Positions 1 through 9,153 of a stretch of DNA of 42,321 nucleotides are shown here, piece by piece. The position numbers were made by a program, and so were the translations under genes. The first letter of the stretch is position 1. Each line of letters begins with the position of its first letter. This DNA is from Bacteroidales bacterium. GTDB lineage: Bacteria > Bacteroidota > Bacteroidia > Bacteroidales > Bacteroidaceae. The stretch spans positions 1 to 42,321 of the forward strand of contig JAQXRG010000053.1 in the NCBI GenBank assembly GCA_029218405.1. The letters run 5' to 3'. The notes under the pieces are model-generated. The model was given only the letters and a program-made list of their open reading frames with translations, was not told the DNA's origin and ran no database searches.

Positions 1-926
1 AGGACGCCCTCATCATGAACATCGACGACCTGCTCTGCGTAGGTGCCGTAGATAACATCCTGGTGTCCTCCACCATCGGTCGCAACAAGCTGCTGGTGCC
101 CGGCGAAGTGATTTCCGCCATCATCAACGGCACGGACGAACTGCTGGCCGAACTCCGCGAGATGGGCGTGGGAGTCTATGCCACGGGAGGTGAGACAGCG
201 GATGTGGGCGACCTGGTCCGCACCATCATCGTTGACTCGACCGTGACCTGCCGCATGAAGCGCAGCGAGGTCATCAACAACGCCAACATCCGTCCGGGCG
301 ATGTCATCGTAGGACTGGCTTCCTACGGACAAGCCACGTACGAGAAAGCGTACAACGGAGGCATGGGCAGCAACGGACTGACTTCGGCACGGCACGACGT
401 GTTCGCGAAGTACCTGGCTGAAAAGTACCCCGAAAGCTATGACCACGGCGTACCGGCCGACCTGGTGTACAGCGGCGGCCTGCAACTGACTGACCCGGTG
501 GAAGGCAGTCCCATAGATGCCGGCAAGCTGGTGCTGTCTCCCACCCGCACCTACGCACCGGTGGTGAAGAAACTGCTCGACGCGCTCCGTCCGGACATCC
601 ACGGCATGGTGCACTGCTCCGGCGGCGCACAGACCAAGGTGCTCCACTTCGTGGGCGACAACTGCCGTGTCATCAAGGACAACCTCTTCCCTGTACCTCC
701 CTTGTTCCGCACCATCAAGGAACAGAGCGGCACCGACTGGGACGAGATGTACAAGGTCTTCAACATGGGACACCGGCTGGAGGTCTATCTGGCCCCCGAA
801 CATGCCGAAGAGGTCATCGCCATCTCAAAGAGCTTCAACATTGATGCCCAGGTGGTAGGACGCATTGAAGAGAGTGACCATAAGGAACTCATCATCCGAT
901 CGGAGTTCGGTGAGTTCAAGTATTGA
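1..926 (+). CDS. purM: Phosphoribosylformylglycinamidine cyclo-ligase (AIR synthase), 5' partial
   Basis: The enzyme closes the imidazole ring in de novo purine synthesis, turning FGAM and ATP into AIR. The reading frame is open from the window edge (codons for D-A-L-I precede the first Met at 15), so the true start lies upstream and the Met at 15 is internal. Visible family features are the N-terminal ATP-binding stretch around MNIDDLLCVGA, the segment VYATGGETADVGD, and the C-terminal domain with MVHCSGGAQTK and VFNMGHRLEVYL. About 300 residues are present against about 340-390 for the family. It is followed after 18 bp by prfA on the same strand, so the two are probably cotranscribed. Confident family call; the promoter and N-terminus are outside the window. 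Confidence 0.9.
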   Translation, partial: DALIMNIDDLLCVGAVDNILVSSTIGRNKLLVPGEVISAIINGTDELLAELREMGVGVYATGGETADVGDLVRTIIVDSTVTCRMKRSEVINNANIRPGDVIVGLASYGQATYEKAYNGGMGSNGLTSARHDVFAKYLAEKYPESYDHGVPADLVYSGGLQLTDPVEGSPIDAGKLVLSPTRTYAPVVKKLLDALRPDIHGMVHCSGGAQTKVLHFVGDNCRVIKDNLFPVPPLFRTIKEQSGTDWDEMYKVFNMGHRLEVYLAPEHAEEVIAISKSFNIDAQVVGRIEESDHKELIIRSEFGEFKY

Positions 927-944
927 CCCCACGCAGGCTTGCCA

Positions 945-2051
945 ATGGCTGAGAACACGCTGATTGAGAAACTGGAGGGGCTGGTGGCCCGGTTTGAAGA
1001 AGTGGCCACCCTCATCACCGACCCGGCTGTCATCGCCGACCAGCGACGGTACGTGAAGCTGACCAAAGAGTACAAGGAACTGGGCGACCTAATGGCGGCC
1101 CGCAAGGAGTACCTGCAATGCCTGAACGGACTGGAGGAGGCGAAACAGATGATGAGCGAGAGCGACCCGGAGATGAAAGAGATGGCCCGCGAGGAAGCGG
1201 CTGCCTGCGAGGCCCGGTTGCCCGAACTGGAAGAAGAGATCAAGCTGCTGCTGGTGCCTGCCGACCCGCAGGACGACCGCAACGCCATCCTGGAGATACG
1301 TGGAGGTACAGGAGGCGACGAAGCTGCCCTGTTCGCCGGCGACTTGTTCCGCATGTACAGCAAATACTGCGAGACCAAGGGCTGGCGGCTGGAAGTGTCG
1401 AGCGCCAACGAAGGTGCGGCAGGCGGCTTCAAGGAAATCATCTGCTCCGTTACGGGTGAGAAGGTGTACGGCACCTTGAAATACGAGTCGGGCGTGCACC
1501 GGGTGCAACGGGTACCCGCCACCGAGACCCAAGGACGCGTACACACGTCCGCCGCATCGGTGGCCGTACTGCCCGAGGCGGAACCCTTCGATGTGGAAAT
1601 CAACGAAGGCGAAATCAAATGGGACACCTTCCGAAGCGGCGGAGCCGGCGGACAGAATGTCAACAAGGTGGAGTCGGGCGTGCGCCTGCGCTACAACTGG
1701 AAGAACCCGAACACGGGAACCGTGGAGGAAATCCTGATTGAATGTACCGAGACACGCGACCAGCCCAAGAATAAGGAACGCGCGCTCGCACGTCTGCGTA
1801 CCTTTATCTATGACAAGGAGCACCAGAAGTATATCGACGACATCGCCAGCAAACGGAAGACAATGGTATCGACCGGTGACCGTTCGGCCAAGATACGTAC
1901 CTACAACTATCCGCAGGGACGTATCACGGACCACCGCATCAACTATACCATCTACAACCTGGCCGCCTTCATGGATGGCGATATCCAGGACTGCATCGAC
2001 CACCTGACCGTGGCCGAGAACACAGAACGACTGAAAGAAAGTGAACTCTAA
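945..2051 (+). CDS. prfA: Peptide chain release factor 1
   Basis: RF1 recognises UAA and UAG in the ribosomal A site and triggers peptidyl-tRNA hydrolysis. The protein shows the stop-codon-reading PAT tripeptide in RVPATETQGRVHTS and the catalytic GGQ loop in SGGAGGQNVNKVESG, with the usual acidic helical domain first. I place the start at the ATG at 945 (MAENTL, 368 residues) rather than the TTG six bases upstream, because ATG gives the usual family N-terminus. It sits between purM and pyrF in a same-strand cluster with gaps of 13-18 bp. PAT marks it as RF1 and not RF2. Confidence 0.95.
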   Translation: MAENTLIEKLEGLVARFEEVATLITDPAVIADQRRYVKLTKEYKELGDLMAARKEYLQCLNGLEEAKQMMSESDPEMKEMAREEAAACEARLPELEEEIKLLLVPADPQDDRNAILEIRGGTGGDEAALFAGDLFRMYSKYCETKGWRLEVSSANEGAAGGFKEIICSVTGEKVYGTLKYESGVHRVQRVPATETQGRVHTSAASVAVLPEAEPFDVEINEGEIKWDTFRSGGAGGQNVNKVESGVRLRYNWKNPNTGTVEEILIECTETRDQPKNKERALARLRTFIYDKEHQKYIDDIASKRKTMVSTGDRSAKIRTYNYPQGRITDHRINYTIYNLAAFMDGDIQDCIDHLTVAENTERLKESEL

Positions 2052-2064
2052 ATAACGTAACACC

Positions 2065-2892
2065 ATGAACAAACAAGAATTAGTTGAGAACATCCGACGC
2101 AAGAAATCCTTCCTCTGCGTGGGATTGGACACGGATATCCAGAAAATCCCGCAGCACCTGCTGAGCGAGGAAGACCCGATTTTCGCCTTCAACAAGGCCA
2201 TCATCGACGCTACCGCCCCCTACTGTATCGCCTACAAGCCAAACCTGGCCTTCTACGAAAGCAGGGGCGTGAAAGGCTGGATGGCGTTCGAGAAGACCGT
2301 AGCCTATATCAAAGAGAACTATCCCGACCAGTTCATCATCGCTGACGCCAAGCGCGGTGACATCGGCAACACGTCTGCCATGTACGCCCGTACTTTCTTC
2401 GGCGAGCTGGACATCGACTCGGTGACGGTGGCTCCCTACATGGGAGAAGACAGCGTGACCCCCTTCCTCTCCTACGAAGGGAAATGGGTCATCCTCTTAG
2501 CACTGACATCGAACAAGGGGTCGCACGACTTCCAGCTGACTGCAGACACAGCCGGCGAACGCTTGTTTGAGAAAGTATTGCGCAAGTCGCAGGAATGGGC
2601 CAACGACGAGAACATGATGTATGTGGTGGGTGCCACCCAGGGCAGTATGTTCGAAGACATCCGCAAGGTTGCGCCCCGTCATTTCCTGCTCGTGCCGGGC
2701 ATCGGCGCACAAGGCGGCTCGCTGGAAGAGGTCTGCCGGTATGGCATGACGCCTGAATGCGGACTGATAGTCAACTCCAGCCGTGCCATCATCTATGCGG
2801 ACAAGACCGAGAACTTCGCACAGACAGCCGGCGAGGAAGCCCGGAAAGTGCAGCAGCAAATGGAACTCCAACTGAACGCACACGGTATCTGA
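2065..2892 (+). CDS. pyrF: Orotidine 5'-phosphate decarboxylase, type 2
   Basis: It decarboxylates OMP to UMP, the last step of de novo pyrimidine synthesis. The active-site Lys/Asp cluster is visible as [13 protein letters not shown] around residues 94-106. The phosphate-binding end of the barrel is seen in [14 protein letters not shown] and [13 protein letters not shown]. The length (275 residues) and the sequence fit the longer type 2 family found in Bacteroidetes, actinobacteria and myxobacteria rather than the shorter E. coli type. It is the last gene of the purM-prfA-pyrF cluster and is followed by a hairpin and a C-rich, G-poor tract that may terminate the transcript. Confidence 0.95.
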   Translation: MNKQELVENIRRKKSFLCVGLDTDIQKIPQHLLSEEDPIFAFNKAIIDATAPYCIAYKPNLAFYESRGVKGWMAFEKTVAYIKENYPDQFIIADAKRGDIGNTSAMYARTFFGELDIDSVTVAPYMGEDSVTPFLSYEGKWVILLALTSNKGSHDFQLTADTAGERLFEKVLRKSQEWANDENMMYVVGATQGSMFEDIRKVAPRHFLLVPGIGAQGGSLEEVCRYGMTPECGLIVNSSRAIIYADKTENFAQTAGEEARKVQQQMELQLNAHGI

Positions 2893-2932
2893 CACGTACC
2901 GTTGACGGTCACGGATGGACGAACCTGAGATT

Positions 2933-2993
2933 ACGGCCACCGATGGATGGACTGACTGCCCGAGAAGGCCTGCCTCTTTCCATCGGTGGCCGT
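2933..2993 (+). terminator. Hairpin downstream of pyrF
   Basis: ACGGCCACCGATGG (2933-2946) and CCATCGGTGGCCGT (2980-2993) form a perfect 14-bp stem around a 33-nt loop. The right arm runs into a pyrimidine-rich segment (TCTTCTGCTTC) rather than a clean T run. It may act as an intrinsic terminator, or as a barrier to 3' exonucleases in front of the polypyrimidine tract. Confidence 0.6.
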
Positions 2994-3175
2994 TCTTCTG
3001 CTTCTTTCTGGTTGCTGTTCTTCCCATCCTTTCCAGGCTTCCTTCCTTTTTCTTCCCTTCCACACGCCCTGCCTCTTTTCTTTCCTCCTCCCTTCCTCTT
3101 TCACACGCCCTTCCTCTTTTCCCTTCCTCTTTTCCCTTCCTCTTCTACTCTACCTTCTTGCTCTTTTTCTCGCTT
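2994..3175. repeat. Polypyrimidine tract with 13-bp tandem repeats
   Basis: About 180 bp in which the plus strand is nearly all C and T with few G. CCCTTCCTCTTTT repeats head to tail at 3108-3120 and 3121-3133, with a one-base variant at 3134-3146. CACACGCCCT occurs at 3061-3070 and 3102-3111, each followed by a similar CCTCTTTTC block, so the tract seems to have grown by duplication. All forward frames give low-complexity Pro/Leu/Phe/Ser strings, so I do not regard it as coding. The stretch 3176-3409 holds no gene; TAATTTG at 3311-3317 is a weak promoter candidate for lpxD. Confidence 0.75.
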
Positions 3176-3409
3176 GGAACAGGGGAAACAGTGCCCAAAA
3201 TCCTCTAATAAGTGGTTAAATTCACCTGTTTTACCACCATTTTTGCACTTTTACGCAGTTGATGTTACAAATAATTGTCGATTTAGACGGAAATCTGAAA
3301 AAAAAATGCGTAATTTGCATAATTAAGTGGGAGAAAGGCACAACAGCCCGCTCTCTCACCCTGAAAATTGAATCAACCAAAAGGAGCAAAATAGAAAAAA
3401 GATGTAATT

Positions 3410-4450
3410 ATGGAGTTTACAGCCAAGCAAATTGCAGCATATATCCAAGGAACCATCGTTGGAGATGAGCAAGCGACCGTGCATACCTTCGCAAAAATTG
3501 AGGAAGGGATGGAAGGGGCGCTTTCTTTCTTGTCAAACCCTAAATATACCCATTATATTTATAGTACGAAGTCTTCCATCGTATTGGTCAACAAGGATTT
3601 TGAACCGGAACATGAAATCTCCGCCACGCTTATCAAGGTGGACAACGCCTACGAGAGCCTTGCCAAACTGATGACACTCTACGAGCAAAGCCAGCCCAAG
3701 CGGACGGGTATCGACCCGTTGGCCTACGTGGCTCCGACCGCCAAAATCGGAAAGGATGTCTATCTGGCCCCCTTCGCCTGTGTGGGCGACCATGCGGAAA
3801 TCGGTGACGGAACGGAACTGCATCCGCATGCCACCGTGGGCAGAAACGCCAAGGTGGGCAGCCACTGTATCTTGTACACCCATGCCAATGTCTATCACGA
3901 CTGCCGCGTGGGTGACCGTTGCATCCTGCACTCCGGCTCCGTAGTGGGTGCCGATGGCTTCGGCTTCGCCCCCTCTCCCAACGGTTACGAGAAAATCCCG
4001 CAGATTGGTATTGCCATCCTGGAGGATGACGTGGAAATCGGTGCCAACACCTGCATTGACCGTGCCACCATGGGGGCCACCATCGTCCACAAGGGAGCCA
4101 AACTGGACAACCTGATTCAGGTGGCCCATAACGTGGAAATCGGCAGCCATACGGTCATCGCCTCGCAAACGGGCATCGCCGGCTCCGCCAAAATCGGCGA
4201 GTGGTGCATGCTGGGCGGACAAGTGGGTGTAGCCGGACACATCAAGGTGGGCAACCGGGTCTCTGTAGGCGCCCAATCGGGCATTCCGGGCAACGTGAAA
4301 GACGGTGTCCAGCTCATGGGCTACCCTGCCATCGACCCGAAGCAGTTCGCCCGCTCGGCGGCTATCTATAAGAAACTTCCGGAGATGTATTCCGAGCTCA
4401 ACCGTCTGCAGAAAGAAATCGAAGAATTAAAGAAACAACTTAACAAATAA
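3410..4450 (+). CDS. lpxD: UDP-3-O-(3-hydroxyacyl)glucosamine N-acyltransferase
   Basis: LpxD adds the second hydroxyacyl chain from acyl-ACP to the UDP-linked glucosamine in lipid A synthesis, in the cytoplasm. The N-terminal uridine-binding domain (about residues 1-100, with [11 protein letters not shown]) is followed by a left-handed beta-helix of hexapeptide repeats (about 105-320), in which [13 protein letters not shown] and the segment around [10 protein letters not shown] contain the conserved catalytic and acceptor-binding residues. A C-terminal helix ends in [14 protein letters not shown]. The length of 346 fits the family. It starts the lpx operon and ends 4 bp before lpxC-fabZ. A GGAG motif lies about 20 nt before the ATG, too far to be a normal Shine-Dalgarno site. 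Confidence 0.95.
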   Translation: MEFTAKQIAAYIQGTIVGDEQATVHTFAKIEEGMEGALSFLSNPKYTHYIYSTKSSIVLVNKDFEPEHEISATLIKVDNAYESLAKLMTLYEQSQPKRTGIDPLAYVAPTAKIGKDVYLAPFACVGDHAEIGDGTELHPHATVGRNAKVGSHCILYTHANVYHDCRVGDRCILHSGSVVGADGFGFAPSPNGYEKIPQIGIAILEDDVEIGANTCIDRATMGATIVHKGAKLDNLIQVAHNVEIGSHTVIASQTGIAGSAKIGEWCMLGGQVGVAGHIKVGNRVSVGAQSGIPGNVKDGVQLMGYPAIDPKQFARSAAIYKKLPEMYSELNRLQKEIEELKKQLNK

Positions 4451-4454
4451 ACCC

Positions 4455-5840
4455 ATGCTGAAACAACAGACATTAAAAGGCAGCTTCACACTGAACGGAA
4501 AAGGACTCCACACCGGAGTCAAACTCACCGTAACCTTCAATCCTGCCCCTGAACATCACGGGTACAAGATTCAGCGCATCGATCTGGATGACCAGCCCAT
4601 CATCGACGCGGTAGCCGAAAACGTGGTGGACACCACCCGCGGAACCGTACTGGCGAAAAACGGAGTGAAGGTCAGCACCGTGGAACACGCGTTGGCCGCC
4701 CTCTATGCAGCAGGTATCGACAACTGTCTGATACAAGTCAACGGACCGGAATTCCCGATTCTGGACGGAAGCGCCAAATCGTACGTGGAGTGCATCCGAC
4801 GAGTGGGCATCGAGGAACAGAACGCTCCGAAAGATTATTATATCATCAAATCGAAAATCGAGTTCCGCGATGAGGCGACAGGGTCCTCCATCATTGTGTT
4901 GCCCGACGAGAAATTCAGCATCAACACCCTGATATCCTACGACTCGCAGATTCTCGACAACCAGTTCGCCACGTTGGAGAACATGGAAGACTTCCCCACC
5001 GAAATCGCTTCGGCGCGTACGTTTGTCTTCGTCCGCGAAATCGAGCCGCTGCTCAACGCAGGCCTCATCAAGGGGGGCGACCTGGACAACGCCATTGTCA
5101 TCTATGAACGGCCGATGACGCAGGACAACTTCGACAAGCTGGCCGATGTCATGGGAGTGCCCCACATGGACGCCTCCCACCTGGGCTACATCAACCACAT
5201 CCCCTTGGTATGGCCCAACGAGCCGGCCCGCCACAAGCTGCTGGACATCATCGGCGACATGGCCCTCATCGGAAAGCCCATCAAGGGACGGATCATCGCC
5301 ACAAGCCCGGGACATTACATCATCAACAAGTTAGCCGGGGATATGCGCAAGGAAATCCGTCTCCATGAAATCCAAGCACCCGTGTACAACTGCAACGAGG
5401 CACCCATCATGGACGTGAACCGCATCCGGGAACTCCTGCCCCACCGCTATCCGTTCCAGCTGGTGGACAAGGTCATCGCCATCGGCGCGAACCACATTGT
5501 CGGCATCAAGAACGTCACCGCCAACGAGCCCTTCTTCCAGGGACATTTCCCGCAGGAGCCCGTCATGCCTGGCGTACTGCAGATTGAAGCAATGGCACAG
5601 GTAGGCGGCCTGCTGGTGCTGAACTCCATCGACGAGCCGGAAAAATACTCCACCTATTTCCTGAAGATTGACGGCGTGAAGTTCCGCCAGAAGGTCGTGC
5701 CAGGGGATACCCTGATTTTCCGTGTCGAACTGATGGCCCCCATCCGCCGGGGTGTCTCCACCATGAAGGGCTATGTGTTCGTGGGCGAGAGAATCGTGTG
5801 CGAGGCCGAATTCATGGCACAAATCGTTAAGAACAAGTAA
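4455..5840 (+). CDS. lpxC/fabZ: LpxC-FabZ fusion: UDP-3-O-acyl-GlcNAc deacetylase / 3-hydroxyacyl-ACP dehydratase
   Basis: A single 461-residue polypeptide joins two enzymes. The N-terminal part (about 1-305) is the zinc deacetylase LpxC, the committed step of lipid A synthesis; zinc ligands are visible in STVEHALAAL and in ARHKLLDIIGD, with the catalytic His in ATSPGHYIINK. The C-terminal part (from about 318) is FabZ, with LPHRYPFQLVDK and the active-site segment GHFPQEPVMPGVLQIEAMAQ. The fusion puts in one chain the two enzymes that compete for 3-hydroxyacyl-ACP (lipid A versus fatty acid synthesis). This fusion is common in Bacteroidetes, so it is a lineage marker rather than a novelty. 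There is no frameshift between the halves. Confidence 0.96.
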   Translation: MLKQQTLKGSFTLNGKGLHTGVKLTVTFNPAPEHHGYKIQRIDLDDQPIIDAVAENVVDTTRGTVLAKNGVKVSTVEHALAALYAAGIDNCLIQVNGPEFPILDGSAKSYVECIRRVGIEEQNAPKDYYIIKSKIEFRDEATGSSIIVLPDEKFSINTLISYDSQILDNQFATLENMEDFPTEIASARTFVFVREIEPLLNAGLIKGGDLDNAIVIYERPMTQDNFDKLADVMGVPHMDASHLGYINHIPLVWPNEPARHKLLDIIGDMALIGKPIKGRIIATSPGHYIINKLAGDMRKEIRLHEIQAPVYNCNEAPIMDVNRIRELLPHRYPFQLVDKVIAIGANHIVGIKNVTANEPFFQGHFPQEPVMPGVLQIEAMAQVGGLLVLNSIDEPEKYSTYFLKIDGVKFRQKVVPGDTLIFRVELMAPIRRGVSTMKGYVFVGERIVCEAEFMAQIVKNK

Positions 5841-5867
5841 AGACAACCACCAGAACCAAGCATAGAT

Positions 5868-6635
5868 ATGATAAGTCCGTTATCTTATATCCACCCGGAA
5901 GCCCACATCGGCGAAAACGTTGAGATAGGTCCGTTTGTCTATATCGACAAGAATGTCGTCATCGGCGACAACAATATAATCATGCCCAACGCGAACATCC
6001 TGTACGGAGCGCGCATCGGCAACAACAACCGCATCTTCCCGGGAGCCGTCATCGGTGCCATTCCGCAAGACCTGAAGTTCCACGGCGAGGAAACCACCGC
6101 CGAGATTGGTGACAACAACACGATTCGCGAGAACGTGACCATCAACCGCGGGACGGATGCCAAAGGAAAGACCGTGGTAGGCAACAACAACCTGCTGATG
6201 GAAGGGGTGCACGTGGCGCACGACACGATAGTGGGAAGCGGCTGTATCATCGGCAACTCCACGAAGATGGCCGGCGAGGTCATCATCGATGACAACGCTA
6301 TCGTCAGTGCCAACGTACTGATGCACCAGTTCTGCCACGTGGGCAGCCACGTGATGATTCAGGGCGGCTGCCGGTTCAGCAAAGACATTCCTCCTTACAT
6401 CATCGCCGGACGCGAACCGATTGCCTACAGCGGCATCAACCTGATCGGGCTGCGCCGGAGAGGGTTTTCGAACGAGCTCATCGAGAACATCCACAACGCC
6501 TACCGTATCATTTACAACAGCGGGAAAAACGTGAGCGATGCCTTGTTGCAGGTACGCGAAGAGGTGCCCATGAGTCCGGAAATTGAATACATTGTCTCGT
6601 TCATTGAAAACTCAGGCCGAGGTATCATCCGCTGA
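5868..6635 (+). CDS. lpxA: UDP-N-acetylglucosamine O-acyltransferase
   Basis: LpxA transfers the first 3-hydroxyacyl chain to UDP-GlcNAc. The protein is a hexapeptide-repeat beta-helix from its first residues (SPLSYIHPEAHIGENVEIG) to about 185, with the catalytic-His region MEGVHVAHDTIVG. The helical C-terminal domain contains INLIGLRRRGFSNELIENIH. The length of 255 is normal. It lies 27 bp after lpxC-fabZ, so the order lpxD, lpxC-fabZ, lpxA covers the first three lipid A steps in one transcript, though not in reaction order (LpxA acts first). Confidence 0.96.
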   Translation: MISPLSYIHPEAHIGENVEIGPFVYIDKNVVIGDNNIIMPNANILYGARIGNNNRIFPGAVIGAIPQDLKFHGEETTAEIGDNNTIRENVTINRGTDAKGKTVVGNNNLLMEGVHVAHDTIVGSGCIIGNSTKMAGEVIIDDNAIVSANVLMHQFCHVGSHVMIQGGCRFSKDIPPYIIAGREPIAYSGINLIGLRRRGFSNELIENIHNAYRIIYNSGKNVSDALLQVREEVPMSPEIEYIVSFIENSGRGIIR

Positions 6636-6681
6636 CTTTAATATACTATCATTGTCTCATCCACAAAACTGAAATACAACT

Positions 6682-7236
6682 ATGGTCTATAAATTTAGAA
6701 TCATCTCTGATGAGGTTGATGACTTCCTCAGAGAAATCAAAATCGACTCGGAGGCCTCCTTCTATGACCTGCACGAGGCTATCCTGAAATCGACCGGCTA
6801 CAAGGACGACCAAATGACATCGTTCTTCATTTGCGACGACGATTGGGAAAAGGAAACTGAAATCACCCTGGAAGACATGGGGACAGGCAGCTCGGAGGAA
6901 GACACGTATGTCATGAACGATACGCTGCTGAACGAACTGCTCGAAGACGAGAAGCAGAAACTGATTTATGTGTTCGACCCGCTCGCGGAACGTGTGTTCT
7001 TCATCGAGCTGGCGGAAATCATCACCGGTAAGGACCTGGACAAGGCGGTCATCTCCCGCAAGGAAGGCAACCCGCCCCAGCAGACCGTGGACTTCGACGA
7101 ACAACTGAACGCCAACACGTCGTTGGACCTGGACGAGGATTTCTACGGCGACCAGGATTTCAATGAAGATGACTTGGACGACGCCGGCTTCGACTTCAAC
7201 GACGGCAGCGACCCCTACGGACAAGACAACTATTGA
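6682..7236 (+). CDS. pRiA4b ORF-3-like acidic protein
   Basis: An acidic 184-residue protein. The N-terminal part ([20 protein letters not shown], then [20 protein letters not shown]) matches the start of the plasmid pRiA4b ORF-3-like family, a beta-rich fold also found as a passenger gene in some insertion sequences. Its biochemical role is not known. The C-terminal 40 residues are almost all Asp, Asn and Gly. It sits between lpxA (46 bp upstream) and miaA (1-bp overlap), so it is cotranscribed with housekeeping genes and is not on a mobile element here. I recognise the fold family but claim no function. Confidence 0.8.
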   Translation: MVYKFRIISDEVDDFLREIKIDSEASFYDLHEAILKSTGYKDDQMTSFFICDDDWEKETEITLEDMGTGSSEEDTYVMNDTLLNELLEDEKQKLIYVFDPLAERVFFIELAEIITGKDLDKAVISRKEGNPPQQTVDFDEQLNANTSLDLDEDFYGDQDFNEDDLDDAGFDFNDGSDPYGQDNY

Positions 7237-8246
7237 TGAAGTCACTGATTGTCATCATCGGCCCTACAGGCATCGGCAAGACAGAACTGAGCCTGCAGGT
7301 AGCCGAGAGATTCCAGACTGACATTCTCTCGGCAGACTCGCGCCAGTTGTACGCCGACCTGAAAATCGGTACGGCAGCTCCCACCCCGGAGCAACTGGCG
7401 CGGGTCCGCCATCATTTTGTCGGCATCCTGCAACTGACCGACTATTACAGCGCGGCACGCTATGAAGAGGAGGTACTGCGAAAACTGGACGAACTGTTCC
7501 GCACGCATTCGACCGTCGTGATGACAGGCGGCTCAATGATGTACGTGGACGCTGTGTGCCAAGGTATTGACGACATCCCCACGGTAGATGCGGACACACG
7601 TGCCCTCCTGCGGGAACGCTATGAGCAGGAAGGACTGGAACCTCTCTGCCGCGAGCTGAAACTGCTCGACCCGGACTATTACCGCATCGTGGACCTGAAG
7701 AACCCCAAGCGAGTGGTACATGCCTTGGAAATCTGCTACATGACGGGGAAGACGTACACCTCCTTCCGCACCAGCACCCGGAAAGAGCGTCCGTTCCGTA
7801 TCGTGAAAATCGGCCTGCGACGGGACCGGGAAGAACTTTATGACCGTATCAACCGCCGCGTGGACCTCATGCTGGAGGAAGGACTGCTGGACGAGGCACG
7901 CCGTATGCTCCCCTACCGTCATCTCAATTCCCTCAACACGGTCGGTTACAAGGAATTGTTCAACTACTTCGACGGGACCTGGACGCTCGACTTCGCGGTA
8001 GGGAAAATCAAACAGAACTCCCGCATCTACTCCCGCAAACAAGTGACCTGGTTCAAACGTGACCCGGACATCACCTGGTTTCACCCCGACCAACAGACAG
8101 CCATCTTCGAGTTCATCGACCGCTGCCTGTCGGCAGAAGAGGTCACTCCTCGTCCTCTTCCACCGGCAGCAGGTACTCCTTGCGATACATGTCGAGGAAC
8201 AGCAGGAACAACGACACCAGCAACGGACCAAATATCACGCCCATAA
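7236..8246 (+). CDS. miaA: tRNA dimethylallyltransferase
   Basis: MiaA adds a dimethylallyl group to N6 of A37 in tRNAs that read UNN codons. The P-loop is [14 protein letters not shown] near residue 8; [18 protein letters not shown] and [14 protein letters not shown] are family motifs, followed by the insert domain and the tRNA-binding [14 protein letters not shown]. The ATG at 7236 overlaps the TGA of the preceding gene by one base. The recognisable fold ends near [12 protein letters not shown] (about 8140). A further tail of about 34 Pro/Thr/Gly-rich residues lies entirely within the antisense of the convergent membrane-protein gene, so it is probably a read-through extension after loss of the ancestral stop codon. 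Confidence 0.94.
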   Translation: MKSLIVIIGPTGIGKTELSLQVAERFQTDILSADSRQLYADLKIGTAAPTPEQLARVRHHFVGILQLTDYYSAARYEEEVLRKLDELFRTHSTVVMTGGSMMYVDAVCQGIDDIPTVDADTRALLRERYEQEGLEPLCRELKLLDPDYYRIVDLKNPKRVVHALEICYMTGKTYTSFRTSTRKERPFRIVKIGLRRDREELYDRINRRVDLMLEEGLLDEARRMLPYRHLNSLNTVGYKELFNYFDGTWTLDFAVGKIKQNSRIYSRKQVTWFKRDPDITWFHPDQQTAIFEFIDRCLSAEEVTPRPLPPAAGTPCDTCRGTAGTTTPATDQISRP

Positions 8247-9153
8247 AACCGAAAATGGGCAACCCTGCCACCACTCCGAAAATGGTAATCAAGGGATGGA
8301 TGTCGGCCATCTTCTTCTGAAGCAACAGGCGAATCAGGTTGTCCGACTGGGCAATGACCACGGTACCATACACCAACAGCACGCAGGCGTTCACCCAGTC
8401 GCCTACAACCATGAGGTAAGCCACCACCGGCACCCACACCACTGTGGTGCCCACCAAGGGAATGATGGACGCAAAACCGGTCAGCAGGGCCGTCAACACC
8501 GGATTCGGCGCACCGCACAGCCAATAGCCTCCCAGGGATATGACTCCCTGGATGATGGCCAGCAACGGAATACCGATTGCATTGGAACGGACAATCAGGT
8601 CCACTTCTTCCAACACCTCTCGCTTGTATTTCTCCTTGAACGGCAACAGGGTATGCACATACCGCTCCATGGGATGCCCCCCGAACAACATAAAGAACAA
8701 CAGCAAGATGGCTACAAACAGATTGACCACCAGGTCGCTGACACCACTCATCACCTTCTGTCCTACCAAGGAGACCTGGGTCACGACAAACGACATGCTC
8801 CGTTCGGAAAGCAGGTCGAAACCGGTCTTCTCCTCAATGAAGTCAATCACCTTCTCGGCAGGACCAATCACCGATGCCATGTCCAAATGCATGCCCGACA
8901 ACTGACTGACGATGGCCCAGGTGAACAGCGTCAAGGGCACAATCAGAAACAAGGTGACCCCGATGGTCAGCAACCAGACCGCACAGGTACGGTTCATGCG
9001 GCACTGCAACCACCCATAAGGCTTGCGCAACAGCACATACAGGGTGAAGGCCCCCAAGATGCCGTTCATGTACGGCTGGGCCTGACAAAAGAGCAAATAA
9101 CCGAGTCCCACAATCAGGATACCCAGCGAATACTTCCAATACGCTTCTTTCAT
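8143..9153 (-). CDS. AI-2E/PerM family membrane transporter
   Basis: A polytopic inner-membrane protein of the AI-2E transporter (UPF0118, PerM-like) family, 336 residues. Two membrane segments near the N-terminus (about 10-65) are followed by a long soluble section (about 85-150), and then by hydrophobic segments including [19 protein letters not shown] and [20 protein letters not shown], the PxxG-type region typical of the family. Substrates differ between members (export of AI-2, Na+/H+ exchange), so none is assigned. Its ATG overlaps the TGA of the glycosyltransferase as ATGA, and it is last in the mtaB operon. Its final 104 bp overlap the 3' end of miaA on the other strand. Confidence 0.88.
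   Translation of the reverse strand: MKEAYWKYSLGILIVGLGYLLFCQAQPYMNGILGAFTLYVLLRKPYGWLQCRMNRTCAVWLLTIGVTLFLIVPLTLFTWAIVSQLSGMHLDMASVIGPAEKVIDFIEEKTGFDLLSERSMSFVVTQVSLVGQKVMSGVSDLVVNLFVAILLLFFMLFGGHPMERYVHTLLPFKEKYKREVLEEVDLIVRSNAIGIPLLAIIQGVISLGGYWLCGAPNPVLTALLTGFASIIPLVGTTVVWVPVVAYLMVVGDWVNACVLLVYGTVVIAQSDNLIRLLLQKKMADIHPLITIFGVVAGLPIFGFMGVIFGPLLVSLFLLFLDMYRKEYLLPVEEDEE

Noticed and set aside
2757-3326. Overlapping plus-strand frames across the polypyrimidine tract
   Set aside because: Low-complexity Phe/Leu/Pro/Ser in every frame, caused by the repeat itself; no conserved start context.
4455-5840. lpxC-fabZ as a novel gene fusion
   Set aside because: This fusion is a known feature of Bacteroidetes and both halves have intact active sites.
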